DNA of 10,665 nt from Eubacterium sp. (GTDB lineage Bacteria; Bacillota_A; Clostridia; Lachnospirales; Lachnospiraceae), in the NCBI GenBank assembly GCA_023663915.1, contig JAMPGN010000154.1, forward strand, positions 1 to 10,665, written 5' to 3'. Made by a program: the position numbers and the translations under genes. Below, in pieces: positions 1-7,614 of the stretch. How positions within the stretch are numbered: the first letter of the stretch is position 1; each line of letters begins with the position of its first letter. The notes beneath the pieces are model-generated. The model ran no database searches and was not told the origin of the DNA. It saw nothing but the letters and a program-made list of their open reading frames with translations.

Positions 1-731
1 GATTTACCCGTCCCCGCATCACCGAACAACAGACAGTTGTTTGCTTTTCTGCCCGCCACAAAAGCGTCCGTATTATCAGTCAGCTTCTTCTTGGGGATTT
101 CGTATCCGATCAAATCATCCAACTGCACATGGGAAATATTACGGATCGGGTCAATCCTTGCACCCTCGTCCGTATGCACCACACGGAATGCTTTATGTAA
201 ACCAAATTTACCTACCCCATATTCGCGGTAAAATCCGGTCAGCACGGCTTTCATCTCCAACGCGTTCTCCGTCGCCGCAAACTGCTCGGCAAGGCGACAT
301 ATCCTGTCCCTGATCTTCGTGCTGTAGACCTTGCTGCTGTCCGCCGTACCCACATAGTCGATGACCACACTAAACTCCGGCGCTTTCAGCACTTCCATCA
401 TCTCCGTGAAATCAAAATCATAAAACTCTTTAAAGATGGTGATGTCATGCAGGGCAAGCTGATTGATGCTGCCTTCCACCTCTCCTCTGATCTCACACGC
501 CACACTGTAACTGTTCTCATTGTTCACCAGCAGATTTGTCAGATAACAATGCCACAGATTCCCCACAAACCCATGCGTCGCCGCCATCTCCAACAGGCGG
601 TGCATACACTCAAAAAACAATGGTCTCATCCTGCCATCGCCCGAACGGTAACTTTCCATCAGCCATACCATGTCATGCAATGTCTGTCCGTCCTCGAAAT
701 CCTTATATACGATCAGTTCCTCTTCCCTCAT
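1..731 (-). CDS. DUF815-family P-loop ATPase, N-terminal part (cut by window edge)
   Basis: The reading frame opens at ATG 731 and stays open for 243 codons to the left edge, so the C-terminal part is missing. A good ribosome binding site (AGGAAGGGA) lies about 8 bases upstream. Residues 1-195 have no motif I can name. Residues about 199-243 match the start of the DUF815 ATPase core: the stretch HVQLDDLIGYE, then AFVAGRKANNCLLFGDAGTGK, with the Walker A P-loop GDAGTGK at 237-243. DUF815 proteins are AAA+-like ATP-binding proteins of unknown cellular role. No signal peptide or membrane segment is visible, so it is probably cytoplasmic. It lies 91 bp downstream of pheA on the same strand and could share its transcript, though no functional link is evident. 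An in-frame GTG lies 17 codons upstream but has a poorer ribosome binding site. The family assignment rests on the P-loop and its flanks only. Confidence 0.82.
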   Translation of the reverse strand, partial: MREEELIVYKDFEDGQTLHDMVWLMESYRSGDGRMRPLFFECMHRLLEMAATHGFVGNLWHCYLTNLLVNNENSYSVACEIRGEVEGSINQLALHDITIFKEFYDFDFTEMMEVLKAPEFSVVIDYVGTADSSKVYSTKIRDRICRLAEQFAATENALEMKAVLTGFYREYGVGKFGLHKAFRVVHTDEGARIDPIRNISHVQLDDLIGYEIPKKKLTDNTDAFVAGRKANNCLLFGDAGTGK

Positions 732-822
732 TTTGCCATCCCTTCCTGTCTTTGTGCCCTTCCGCCCTGTCTGTTTTACCACGCCGCCTTTTCATGCGCC
801 TTTTTGCTCCTTGTACGCCTTT

Positions 823-1950
823 TTAGTAATTTCCGAGTATCTTCATGTTCCGTGCCTCTTCCCGCAAACCTCTGAGTGCATTCTTCACCGCCCCGTCCGC
901 AAGATTCCCCTCGAAATCTATAAAAAACCGGTATTCCCAATTCCTGCCCTCGATCGGGCGGCTCTCTATCTTGGTCATATTAAGGTTATTATAGATAATA
1001 TGGGACAACATATGGTAGAGGGAACCGCTCTCGTGCGGCACTTCCAAGCACAGACTCACCTTCGTCGCATCTTTTAAAAATATCTTCTGGTTTGTGACGA
1101 TGATAAACCGCGTGGAATTGGTTCCCGACTGGTTCACGCCGCGCTCTAAGATGTCCAGTCCGTATATCTTCGCCGCCTGTTCACTTGCGATCGCTGCCTG
1201 ACTCCTATCTTTATCCTCACTGACCTTGCGCGCCGCAAAAGCGTTATTCTGCATACTGATCTGCCGCCAGTTATCATGCGCATTCAGATACCGTGCGCTC
1301 TGCATCAAAGACTGCGGATGGGAATATACCGTCCTGACCTGACCAATATCTGTCCCCGGCAGTCCCAGCAGGCAGTGTTCGATCTGAATAATTTGTTCCC
1401 CCACGATATAATTCTCGTATTCCACCAAAAGATCGTAGATCTCACTCACAATACCCGCCGTGGAATTTTCGATCGGCAGCACGGCATAGTCCGCGCTCCC
1501 TTCCTCGATCGCTCCCATGGCGTCCCGGAACGTGTCAACGTGGAAACAGCTGACCTCGTCGCCGAAATATTTCATCATCGCCATCTGCGAATAAGCGCCT
1601 TCCGCCCCCTGAAAAACAACCCGTGCCTTCTGCATATCCAGCCTGTCTACCCCGATAAAAGGCAGCCTGCCATGCGCTCCGCTCTCCGCCAGCTTATTGT
1701 ATTGCAATTTGCGGCTCATGGACATGATCTGCTCAAACAATTCCTGTATGCCATGCGCATTAAATTCATTGTGTGCCAGCGAACACACCTTGCGCAGTTT
1801 CTCCTCTTCCCTCGCCTTGTCAAGCACCTTTTTGCCCGTCTCAATCTTATAATCCGCTACCTGGGAAGAGATTTCCATCCGCTCCTCATATAATTTCACG
1901 ATCTGTTCATCGATCTTGTCCAATTCCCCCCGCAGTTCCAATAAGTCCAT
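823..1950 (-). CDS. pheA: Bifunctional chorismate mutase / prephenate dehydratase (P-protein)
   Basis: This 375-residue protein converts chorismate to prephenate and then to phenylpyruvate, the committed steps of phenylalanine synthesis in the cytoplasm. Three domains are visible. Residues 1-88 are an AroQ-type chorismate mutase, with R7, K35, D44, R47 and E48 where the family has active-site residues. Residues about 109-286 are prephenate dehydratase, with GAEGAYSQMA (115-124), LPIENSTAGIV (158-168), HPQSL (211-215) and the catalytic TRF motif at 280-282. Residues about 297-370 are an ACT domain with GSLYHML (309-315) and ESRP (329-332), which in this family bind phenylalanine for feedback inhibition. 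The length is normal for a P-protein. The start ATG is preceded by AAAGGA about 9 bases upstream. No other aromatic amino acid gene is nearby. The leader is too short for a T-box or peptide attenuator, so control at the ACT domain or the promoter is more likely. Confidence 0.97.
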   Translation of the reverse strand: MDLLELRGELDKIDEQIVKLYEERMEISSQVADYKIETGKKVLDKAREEEKLRKVCSLAHNEFNAHGIQELFEQIMSMSRKLQYNKLAESGAHGRLPFIGVDRLDMQKARVVFQGAEGAYSQMAMMKYFGDEVSCFHVDTFRDAMGAIEEGSADYAVLPIENSTAGIVSEIYDLLVEYENYIVGEQIIQIEHCLLGLPGTDIGQVRTVYSHPQSLMQSARYLNAHDNWRQISMQNNAFAARKVSEDKDRSQAAIASEQAAKIYGLDILERGVNQSGTNSTRFIIVTNQKIFLKDATKVSLCLEVPHESGSLYHMLSHIIYNNLNMTKIESRPIEGRNWEYRFFIDFEGNLADGAVKNALRGLREEARNMKILGNY

Positions 1951-1986
1951 TGTGTTTCATCCTTTCGTCCGCCGTATTATGATATA

Positions 1987-2015
1987 ATCTTACCCCAAAT
2001 CCCACTTGATAGCAA
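1987..2015 (-). promoter_or_regulatory. Candidate SigA promoter of pheA
   Basis: Reading leftward, TTGCTA (2015-2010) and TAAGAT (1992-1987) are separated by 17 bp, each matching 4 of 6 consensus bases. This would give a leader of about 30 nt before pheA. Alternative -10 hexamers (TATCAT, CATAAT) lie a few bases downstream but have poor -35 partners. The -35 overlaps that of the divergent promoter. Confidence 0.4.
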
Positions 2016-2034
2016 GAAGGTTTCAAGCTATAAT
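2006..2034 (+). promoter_or_regulatory. SigA promoter of the DUF5050 gene
   Basis: TTGATA (2006-2011), a 17-bp spacer and a perfect TATAAT (2029-2034) form a near-consensus vegetative promoter. Transcription would begin near 2041, about 50 nt before the preferred start codon. Confidence 0.8.
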
Positions 2035-2092
2035 AAATCTATCGGGGAAGACTTTTTATCCCTTAATTTGATACCGTGAAATGGAGGAAACT

Positions 2093-3130
2093 ATGACATC
2101 TAAAGTAAGAAATATACTGGTTCTTTCAATCGTTGGCGTTATCTTTATTGTCCTGTTTATCTTTGCCGTGCTTTCGACCCGCGTCCCCTTAAACGACGAG
2201 TACACGACTGGCAACACGCCCGGCAATCTCAACAACAACGGCTATTTCTGCGAACATGACGGGCGCGTCTACTTCGCCAATGCCTATGATAATTACGCAC
2301 TCTACTCCATGAATCCCGATGAGACCGACGTACAGAAACTTCATGACGGCTCCTCCTCCCACATATGCGCGGGCGGGAATTTTCTCTTCTATTCCATGAC
2401 GACTGAGGGTGGCGGCTCTGACCTCGGCTCCGTGCGCGGTTCTTACGGAATCTACCGCAGCAAATTAAACGGCAAGAACACTACCAGTATGGATCGCTGC
2501 AAAATTCTCTCCATGCAGTTGTGCGGCAACTATCTCTATTATGAAAAATCCGTCACCACGAACACGGTTTCCTTAGAAAAGATCAAGATTGACAAGAAAG
2601 ACCAACAGACAGTAAACCCGGATACCATGATCAACCCGAACTGCTATGTAAACGGTACAATCTACTATAACGGAACGGCACAGGACCATTATCTGTACGC
2701 GCTCAACACAGCAAATGATACGGCAACTGTCCTTTGGCAGGGCAATATCTGGAATCCAATCTACCAGAATGGTTATGTATATTATATGGACGTGGAGAAC
2801 AATTATCGTCTGTGTCGCTACTCCATGAATGATGATGTCGTGGAAGTGCTGACAAACGACCGGATCGATATGTTTAACATATACGGCGACTACATATATT
2901 ATCAGGTCAGCTCGAAGACTGCTCCCGCATTAAAGAGAATGTTCACAGACGGCACCTCGCAGGAACTCGTGCGCGACGGCGTCTACCAGAACATCAATAT
3001 CACATCCCAGTATGTGTACTTTAACTCATTCAGCGAGCCGACACCCGTATACAAAACAAGCACATTCGGACCTGTCAATGTGACGAGCTTCGATGCCGGA
3101 ATGCAGGCGGCTTTAGCGGAAATACAATAA
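2093..3130 (+). CDS. Membrane-anchored DUF5050 repeat (propeller-like) protein
   Basis: I start this protein at ATG 2093 (345 residues) because GGAGG at 2083-2087 is ideally spaced for it. The ATG at 2081 overlaps that ribosome binding site and has none of its own. Residues about 7-27 are a strongly hydrophobic segment with a basic residue before it, fitting an N-terminal membrane anchor or uncleaved signal with the rest outside the cell. The remainder shows about seven similar units, each with a Y-[VIL]-Y-[YF] strand, then L-Y-x-[ML]-N and often a D-G-T or similar turn. Examples are RVYFANAYDNYALYSMN (58-74), YLYYEK (147-152), TIYYNG (189-194), YVYYMD (228-233), YIYYQV (267-272) and YVYF (307-310). 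This is the DUF5050 pattern, generally read as a beta-propeller-like fold. The function is unknown. It has its own promoter and is divergent from pheA. Confidence 0.8.
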   Translation: MTSKVRNILVLSIVGVIFIVLFIFAVLSTRVPLNDEYTTGNTPGNLNNNGYFCEHDGRVYFANAYDNYALYSMNPDETDVQKLHDGSSSHICAGGNFLFYSMTTEGGGSDLGSVRGSYGIYRSKLNGKNTTSMDRCKILSMQLCGNYLYYEKSVTTNTVSLEKIKIDKKDQQTVNPDTMINPNCYVNGTIYYNGTAQDHYLYALNTANDTATVLWQGNIWNPIYQNGYVYYMDVENNYRLCRYSMNDDVVEVLTNDRIDMFNIYGDYIYYQVSSKTAPALKRMFTDGTSQELVRDGVYQNINITSQYVYFNSFSEPTPVYKTSTFGPVNVTSFDAGMQAALAEIQ

Positions 3131-3143
3131 TTTATGCAGCCTC

Positions 3144-3171
3144 GCCCCTGTCGCCGTGACAGCGCAGGGGC
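3144..3171. terminator. GC-rich hairpin between convergent genes, possible weak terminator
   Basis: GCCCCTG (3144-3150) pairs with CAGGGGC (3165-3171), and inside it CGC (3152-3154) pairs with GCG (3162-3164), leaving one bulged T and a 7-nt loop. It sits between the stop of the DUF5050 gene and the stop of the leftward acetyltransferase gene, where a shared terminator is expected. Neither strand has a T-run after the stem, so it is not a canonical intrinsic terminator. It may instead protect mRNA 3' ends or be Rho-associated. Confidence 0.4.
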
Positions 3172-3212
3172 ACAGACATTCACCCATCATGCATCGGATA
3201 TTCATTATACAT

Positions 3213-3863
3213 TCATTCGGAAAGAATCTCGAAATGTTTCCTCAGTTTCTGCTCATCATACATCCCCTTATAAAGAGACCATAATCTCTCTGCGGTACGT
3301 TCTTCTGAATATTCATTCGAGAGTGGCATTGCCATGATACGGTAGTCCACACCCCACAAGCGGCTCGTTACATCCGTCATCAGACAACCTGCTCTGGCAT
3401 AAAAGGAAATACGGCGTTTTCTCATCATCCGCGTCTCCTCGTCGATATCTGCCAACTCATCACTCTCCACTTCGATTAACAAGGCATTCCAGTCCGCACA
3501 AACCTTTCGCAAAAGAGAAAACGCATAAGAACCGTATCCTTTTCCCCTCTTTTGCTCCAGAACCGCAAAGTAGTCCAATAATAACATGCGTTCTTTATTG
3601 TCTGCAAGTAGAAATGCATAGGCACACGGCACACGCTGTTCATCCACGTTACTTTGTTCCCGGCTATGCTCCTCAATCTGTTCTTTACTGTGCTCAGGCG
3701 CATTCTCATAGAAAACATAGACAAAATAGCCACTCTTTTTCCACATCTTTTCAATCACAGAAAACGACTTGATCTCTTCCGGCGGAAAGTCCTTTTTCAG
3801 ATAAGCCTCATAAATTTCATGCGCTGTCTCAAGTGATGCTTTTTCTACATACAATTCCTGCAT
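3213..3863 (-). CDS. GNAT-family N-acetyltransferase
   Basis: This 216-residue protein has the acetyl-CoA pyrophosphate-binding motif A as QKRGKGYG (104-111), preceded by a hydrophobic strand LLLDYFAVL (94-102). Motif B appears as ISFYARAGC (152-160), typical of GNAT enzymes. The substrate cannot be inferred. Residues about 54-78 are a charged Glu/Lys/Ser-rich insertion between core strands, and about 35 residues after the core form a C-terminal tail. The start at ATG 3863 has AAGGAG 10 bases upstream. The gene follows the folB-folK fusion by 118 bp on the same strand with no terminator visible between them, so it is probably the last, loosely coupled gene of the folate operon. I see no reason to tie it to folate chemistry. 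Confidence 0.88.
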   Translation of the reverse strand: MQELYVEKASLETAHEIYEAYLKKDFPPEEIKSFSVIEKMWKKSGYFVYVFYENAPEHSKEQIEEHSREQSNVDEQRVPCAYAFLLADNKERMLLLDYFAVLEQKRGKGYGSYAFSLLRKVCADWNALLIEVESDELADIDEETRMMRKRRISFYARAGCLMTDVTSRLWGVDYRIMAMPLSNEYSEERTAERLWSLYKGMYDEQKLRKHFEILSE

Positions 3864-3981
3864 ATGTATGGCGCTCCTTTTTCTGATCTTCCATTTCCTT
3901 ATTTCTGTTCCTCTTCTTTATGTATTTCTAATTCTCATTTTCTTTCTTTTTGTTCTACATTTTCCTAATCTTTCTTCACCA
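3864..3981 (-). other. Purine-rich intergenic leader between folBK and the GNAT gene
   Basis: In the leftward transcript this 118-nt stretch is mostly A and G, with several very short open frames of 5 to 21 codons. It has no stable hairpin, no T-run and no convincing promoter. An AAGGAG near 3874-3879 serves the GNAT gene. I take it as an unstructured untranslated spacer within the operon. Confidence 0.5.
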
Positions 3982-4803
3982 TTATTCCCGCTTCATGATC
4001 TTCTCATACATCTGTCTGACCGTCTCCCCGGTCAAAGGATTTCGTTCATAGGGAGCGATCTGCGCAAGCGGCTCTAATACAAAACGTCTGTTATGCATAT
4101 CCGCATGAGGAATCGTCAGCTCGTCCGTGCACATGATACAATCTTCGTAAAACACGATGTCCAAATCGAGCGTTCTGGGACCCCAGTGTATCTTGCGCTC
4201 CCGATCGTGGGAATATTCAATCTCATGCAGTTTTTCCAGCAATCCTCCCGGCGTATACAGTGTTTCTAAAGCAATCGCGCCGTTTAAGAAATCATCCTGT
4301 TCCACATCCCCGTAGGGCTTCGTCACAATCCAGTCGGATACTCGCAGCACACGGCACTTTTCGTCCGCTTTAAGCGCCTCCACTGCACCGTCAAGATGCC
4401 CTTTCCTATCGCCCATGTTAGAGCCGCAGGAAAGATACGCCTTATGCCAGCCTCTTATGATCTTGACCGACACCGACTCAAATGGCAGGGCAATCGGCGC
4501 CTCCGGCTTGCGCACTTCCAGCGTAATCTTTCTGATTAACGGAAACCGCAATAACACCGCCTCCGCAGTCCTCTCCGCCACAGTCTCAATCAATTTATAA
4601 ATATGACCTGTTATGTAATTATTCAGAAATACACAGACCTCCCCATAATTCGTGGAGAGGTCCAGATCGTCCAATGTACCTGCATTTCTTGTATCCGTTT
4701 CCATAACGGCGTTAATATAAAAATTCTGTCCTTTTTCATTCTCTTCCCTGTATACACCATGGTGCGCATACACCTGAAGATTCTCTATGATAATCTGATC
4801 CAT
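3982..4803 (-). CDS. folBK: Fused dihydroneopterin aldolase / HPPK (FolB-FolK)
   Basis: This 273-residue fusion carries two consecutive folate steps. Residues 1-118 are dihydroneopterin aldolase (FolB), which cleaves 7,8-dihydroneopterin to 6-hydroxymethyl-7,8-dihydropterin. Its AHHGVYREE motif (13-21) holds the substrate-binding glutamate region, and the conserved lysine is in EVRKPEAP (K99). Residues about 121-270 are hydroxymethyldihydropterin pyrophosphokinase (FolK). It begins with AYLSCGSNMGDR (122-133), then DFLNGAI (171-177). The ATP/Mg signature follows at WGPRTLDLDI (207-216), with D213 and D215 as metal ligands, then IPHADMHNRRFVLEPL (231-246). Both halves look complete and of normal length. 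The start lies 11 bp after the folP stop, and I see no strong ribosome binding site of its own (only AGTAGG-like sequence), so translation probably depends on coupling to folP. Confidence 0.96.
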   Translation of the reverse strand: MDQIIIENLQVYAHHGVYREENEKGQNFYINAVMETDTRNAGTLDDLDLSTNYGEVCVFLNNYITGHIYKLIETVAERTAEAVLLRFPLIRKITLEVRKPEAPIALPFESVSVKIIRGWHKAYLSCGSNMGDRKGHLDGAVEALKADEKCRVLRVSDWIVTKPYGDVEQDDFLNGAIALETLYTPGGLLEKLHEIEYSHDRERKIHWGPRTLDLDIVFYEDCIMCTDELTIPHADMHNRRFVLEPLAQIAPYERNPLTGETVRQMYEKIMKRE

Positions 4804-4823
4804 ACTACTTATACCTACTTATA
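4804..4823. repeat. 10-bp tandem duplication at the folP/folBK junction
   Basis: On the leftward strand two copies of TATAAGTAG lie head to tail with a 10-bp period (core copies 4823-4815 and 4813-4805). The first holds the folP stop codon and the second ends one base before the folBK start codon. Confidence 0.85.
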
Positions 4824-5627
4824 TCCGTCCCGTATCGCCTCAGCCATGCGGATCGCGCGAACATTCTCCTTCACATCATGGACACGCACGAACGCTGCAC
4901 CCTTGAGAACCGCAAACACGCTCGTCACGATCGTTCCTTCCACACGTTCCTCCACCGGAAGGTCAAGCGCTGTACCGATCACTGATTTCCTGCTTGCTCC
5001 GAGCAAAACCGGGTAGCCTAAGGAATGAAGCATCTCAAGCCTGTCAATGATTTCCAGATTATTCTCGTACGTCTTGCCAAATCCCACGCCCGGATCGAGA
5101 ATAATCTTATCATCACGAACCCCCGCTTTGTGAGCAATATCAAGCGTCGCTTCGAGATCCCACAGCACTTCCTCGACGTAGTTGCCATAAACCGCCTCCG
5201 CACGGTTGTGCATCAGACAGCATGGCAGCGAACTTTCCGCGATCACTTCCGCCAGTTTACTATCCGATTTCAGACCGGAAATATCATTGATCATATCGAT
5301 TCCTGCCTTGACACTCGCTCTGGCAACCTCGGCTTTATAGGAGTCAAGGGAAATCGGAATATCGAATCTGGATTTAATTTTCTCAATTATAGGAACAACC
5401 CTGCTGATTTCCTCCTCGTCGGATACCGATGCATACCCCGGTCTGGTGGATTCTCCGCCGATATCCAGTATGTCCATTCCCTCTCCGATCATTTCCTCCA
5501 CACGATACAAGGCTCTGTCTGCCTCCTGATACTTACCGCCGTCCGAAAAAGAATCCGGCGTCACATTCAAGATACCCAGCACATAAGTGTGTCCTTTTGT
5601 TACAAAATCTCTGTTTCCTATCTTCAA
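4815..5627 (-). CDS. folP: Dihydropteroate synthase
   Basis: This 270-residue enzyme joins 6-hydroxymethyl-7,8-dihydropterin pyrophosphate to p-aminobenzoate, making dihydropteroate. It is the classic sulfonamide target. The TIM-barrel family motifs appear in order: GILNVTPDSFSDGG (18-31), DIGGESTRPG (55-64), PISLDSYK (91-98), MINDISG (112-118), LMHNR (138-142), ILDPGVGFGKT (176-186), LLGASRKS (208-215) and RVHDV near the end. It begins at a TTG codon (5627-5625), supported by a strong AGGAGGG at 5642-5636 with 8 bases between. No in-frame ATG lies upstream at a usable distance. It sits 36 bp after folE and 11 bp before folBK. The protein looks intact, with no unusual insertion in the sulfonamide-contact loops that I can recognise by eye. 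Confidence 0.97.
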   Translation of the reverse strand: MKIGNRDFVTKGHTYVLGILNVTPDSFSDGGKYQEADRALYRVEEMIGEGMDILDIGGESTRPGYASVSDEEEISRVVPIIEKIKSRFDIPISLDSYKAEVARASVKAGIDMINDISGLKSDSKLAEVIAESSLPCCLMHNRAEAVYGNYVEEVLWDLEATLDIAHKAGVRDDKIILDPGVGFGKTYENNLEIIDRLEMLHSLGYPVLLGASRKSVIGTALDLPVEERVEGTIVTSVFAVLKGAAFVRVHDVKENVRAIRMAEAIRDGYK

Positions 5628-5635
5628 ATGTCTTT

Positions 5636-5642
5636 CCCTCCT
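5636..5642 (-). promoter_or_regulatory. Ribosome binding site that fixes the TTG start of folP
   Basis: AGGAGGG on the leftward strand is followed by 8 bases and then TTG. The nearest ATG (about 23 bases upstream of the TTG) lies in another frame, so the TTG is the best supported start. Confidence 0.75.
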
Positions 5643-5663
5643 TTTCCATTTATCATGAAGGCT

Positions 5664-6221
5664 CTATCGCCTTATCATCTCAAAGAAATACTGCTGCATC
5701 TGCATATTATCTTCAAAGCACCCTCTTGCCGCCATCGTCACCGTCTGGCTGCCGGGTTTCGCCACGCCGCGCATCGTCATGCACATATGTTCCGCTTCAA
5801 GCATCACCATCACTCCCTGCGGTTTCAAATTGTCCATGACTGCATCGGCGATCTGCGCCGTCATCTGTTCCTGTATCTGCAATCTTCTTGCAAACACTTC
5901 AACGGTACGCGCCAGCTTGCTCAGCCCCACCACTCTTCCATCTGGCACATACGCAATATGCGCCTTGCCGTAAAAAGGCAGCATATGATGTTCGCAGGTA
6001 GAATAAAAGGTGATATCTTTCTCCACCACGATCCCATTATTTTCCACCGTAAAAGTCTTGGACAAATGCAGCGCCGGGTCTTCATCCATTCCCTTATATA
6101 TTTCCTCGTACATACGCGCGATCCTGTTCGGGGTATCCGCCAGACCTTCCCTTGTCACGTCCTCGCCGATCCCCTCCAATAAAAGCCGCACCGCTTCCTC
6201 AATTTTCTTCTGATCTACCAT
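5664..6221 (-). CDS. folE: GTP cyclohydrolase I
   Basis: This 185-residue enzyme (FolE1 type) converts GTP to 7,8-dihydroneopterin triphosphate, the entry step of pterin and folate synthesis. The zinc site is visible as [15 protein letters not shown] (75-89), with C76 and H79, plus C147 in [12 protein letters not shown] (142-153). The GTP-binding and core motifs [12 protein letters not shown] (97-108) and [12 protein letters not shown] (156-167) are also intact. The length matches the short bacterial form. Its start lies inside the end of folC (23-bp overlap), with AGGAGA (6234-6229) 7 bases upstream, which suggests translational coupling. The next step, dephosphorylation of dihydroneopterin triphosphate, has no gene in this operon. 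Confidence 0.97.
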   Translation of the reverse strand: MVDQKKIEEAVRLLLEGIGEDVTREGLADTPNRIARMYEEIYKGMDEDPALHLSKTFTVENNGIVVEKDITFYSTCEHHMLPFYGKAHIAYVPDGRVVGLSKLARTVEVFARRLQIQEQMTAQIADAVMDNLKPQGVMVMLEAEHMCMTMRGVAKPGSQTVTMAARGCFEDNMQMQQYFFEMIRR

Positions 6222-7530
6222 GAGAATCTCTCCTGATCGTATCCCTATGCTCCACTACATTCATCAATTCGCCGAGATATGAGAGCGAACCGAATGCGAC
6301 AATCACGCTGTCCTTGTCCTGCCCTGCCAGCAGGTATGCCATCTCAACTGCCTCCTGCACACTGTCCGCCACAGTCACGCTGTCATGGTATTCCCGCACC
6401 GCCTGCGCCAGTTCATAAGCATGCATTGCCCGCTCTGCGACCGGCGGCGTTACCGTGATGATCTGCTGCGCCAGTTCATAGGTATTACGGATGACCTTGT
6501 CATATTCTTTATCTTTCAACATTCCCATTATATAAATGATTTTCCTATTTGTAAAATAAAACTGTATGCTCTGCGCTAATTTAATGGAAGCATCCTCGTT
6601 ATGCGCCCCGTCCGCTATAAAAAGCGGTTTTTTGCCAATCACATCAAACCTGCCGTGCCACTTTGTCTGCGCAAATCCCTTGCGCAGCTTATCCTCCGCC
6701 ACGGAATATCCCTGCCTGCCAAGCGCAGAGAGCACTTCCAGCGCAACTACGGCATTTTCAATCTGAAACTGCCCCGGCATCGTGATCTCGATATTTTTAT
6801 ATTTATCATAACTGAAGGACTGCTTCGCCATGCCATACTTTATGTTCTTAGCCCTGCCCGCGTCAGCCGTATATAATTTCGCTTTACGGAATAACGCCGC
6901 CTGTCTTATTGCCTTCATAGCCTCCGGCGGCTGCTTTGCGCTTATTACATAACACTTGTCTTTAATAATCCCGGCTTTTGCTGATGCAATCTGCTCCAGA
7001 CTGTCCCCAAGAACGTTCATATGATCCATACTGATTGAGGTAAAAACCGCTGCCAGCGTATTACTGATCACATTCGTCGCATCGAGCGCCCCGCCAAGTC
7101 CTGTCTCAAGCACGACCAGATCACACTGTTTATCCAGAAAATACAGAAAAGCCACCGCCGTTTCCACCTCAAAAGCCGTCGGATGTGGTAATCCTTCCGC
7201 CGCCATGCCCTCCGCTGCCTGTCTGACAGGTTCAAGATATTTGCACAAGCCGGACTGGGTGATCATCCTGCCGTCTACTTGAAACCGCTCTCTATAATCC
7301 GTTACGGCAGGCGAGATAAATCTACCCACCTTATATCCCGCCGTATGCAGTACGGTAGACACATACGCAAGCACCGAGCCTTTTCCATTCGTTCCGGCAA
7401 TATGCACAAACTGTAGCTGCTCCTGCGGCTGATCGAGGCGCGCGCACAGTTCCCGAATCGCTGCAAGCCCCATGACGCTGCCATACTGCTGCAATTCTTC
7501 TATATATTCCATTGCTTCCCTGTAGTTCAT
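6199..7530 (-). CDS. folC: Folylpolyglutamate synthase / dihydrofolate synthase
   Basis: I start this protein at ATG 7530 (443 residues). That gives the usual N-terminus [13 protein letters not shown] and an AGAGG 7 bases upstream. A TTG nine codons earlier (7557) overlaps the likely -10 box and is less plausible. The enzyme is an ATP-dependent ligase that adds glutamate to dihydropteroate and to folates. The P-loop is AGTNGKGS (45-52). Other family motifs are [16 protein letters not shown] (138-153), [11 protein letters not shown] (165-175), SAKAGIIK (183-190) in the metal-binding region, WHGRFD (291-296), [10 protein letters not shown] (305-314) at the Mur-ligase-like C-terminal domain, and [11 protein letters not shown] (411-421). 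It is the first gene of the leftward folate operon and overlaps folE by 23 bp. Whether this copy does both activities cannot be told from sequence alone, but no second ligase is present here. Confidence 0.96.
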   Translation of the reverse strand: MNYREAMEYIEELQQYGSVMGLAAIRELCARLDQPQEQLQFVHIAGTNGKGSVLAYVSTVLHTAGYKVGRFISPAVTDYRERFQVDGRMITQSGLCKYLEPVRQAAEGMAAEGLPHPTAFEVETAVAFLYFLDKQCDLVVLETGLGGALDATNVISNTLAAVFTSISMDHMNVLGDSLEQIASAKAGIIKDKCYVISAKQPPEAMKAIRQAALFRKAKLYTADAGRAKNIKYGMAKQSFSYDKYKNIEITMPGQFQIENAVVALEVLSALGRQGYSVAEDKLRKGFAQTKWHGRFDVIGKKPLFIADGAHNEDASIKLAQSIQFYFTNRKIIYIMGMLKDKEYDKVIRNTYELAQQIITVTPPVAERAMHAYELAQAVREYHDSVTVADSVQEAVEMAYLLAGQDKDSVIVAFGSLSYLGELMNVVEHRDTIRRDSHGRSEEN

Positions 7531-7556
7531 GTGCACGCCTCTTTCCTGTTTTCTCA

Positions 7557-7585
7557 ATTTTAAATTATTTAAAATTCCTGTTTAA
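7557..7585 (-). promoter_or_regulatory. Candidate promoter of the folate operon
   Basis: Reading leftward, TTAAAC (7585-7580), a 17-bp spacer and TAAAAT (7562-7557) would start transcription near 7550, about 20 nt before the folC start codon. The -10 matches 5 of 6 consensus bases but the -35 only 3. The surrounding 80 bp are very AT-rich. No folate riboswitch-like structure fits in this short leader. Confidence 0.35.
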
Positions 7586-7614
7586 CCTTCCCTCTAAGCG
7601 GTTATCCTATTATT

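Noticed and set aside
703..795. A 30-codon leftward frame, very basic at its start, with AAGGAG upstream, between pheA and the DUF815 gene
   Set aside because: It overlaps the DUF815 start in another frame, is rich in Arg/Lys/Gly as purine-rich spacers are when translated, and resembles no known family. I cannot support it as a gene.
1276..1893. A 205-codon rightward open frame opposite pheA
   Set aside because: It lies antisense to the well-supported pheA coding sequence and shows no recognisable domain.
1951..2092. A T-box or leader-peptide attenuator for pheA
   Set aside because: The leader is about 30 nt, too short for a T-box, and contains no Phe-rich short frame or terminator.
5025..6182. 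A 385-codon rightward open frame opposite folP and folE
   Set aside because: It is antisense to two clearly recognised genes, has a composition rich in His/Arg/Ile typical of a shadow frame, and no ribosome binding site.
7531..7614. A tetrahydrofolate riboswitch upstream of folC
   Set aside because: The leader is only about 20 nt from the likely promoter, and the AT-rich gap holds none of the conserved riboswitch helices.
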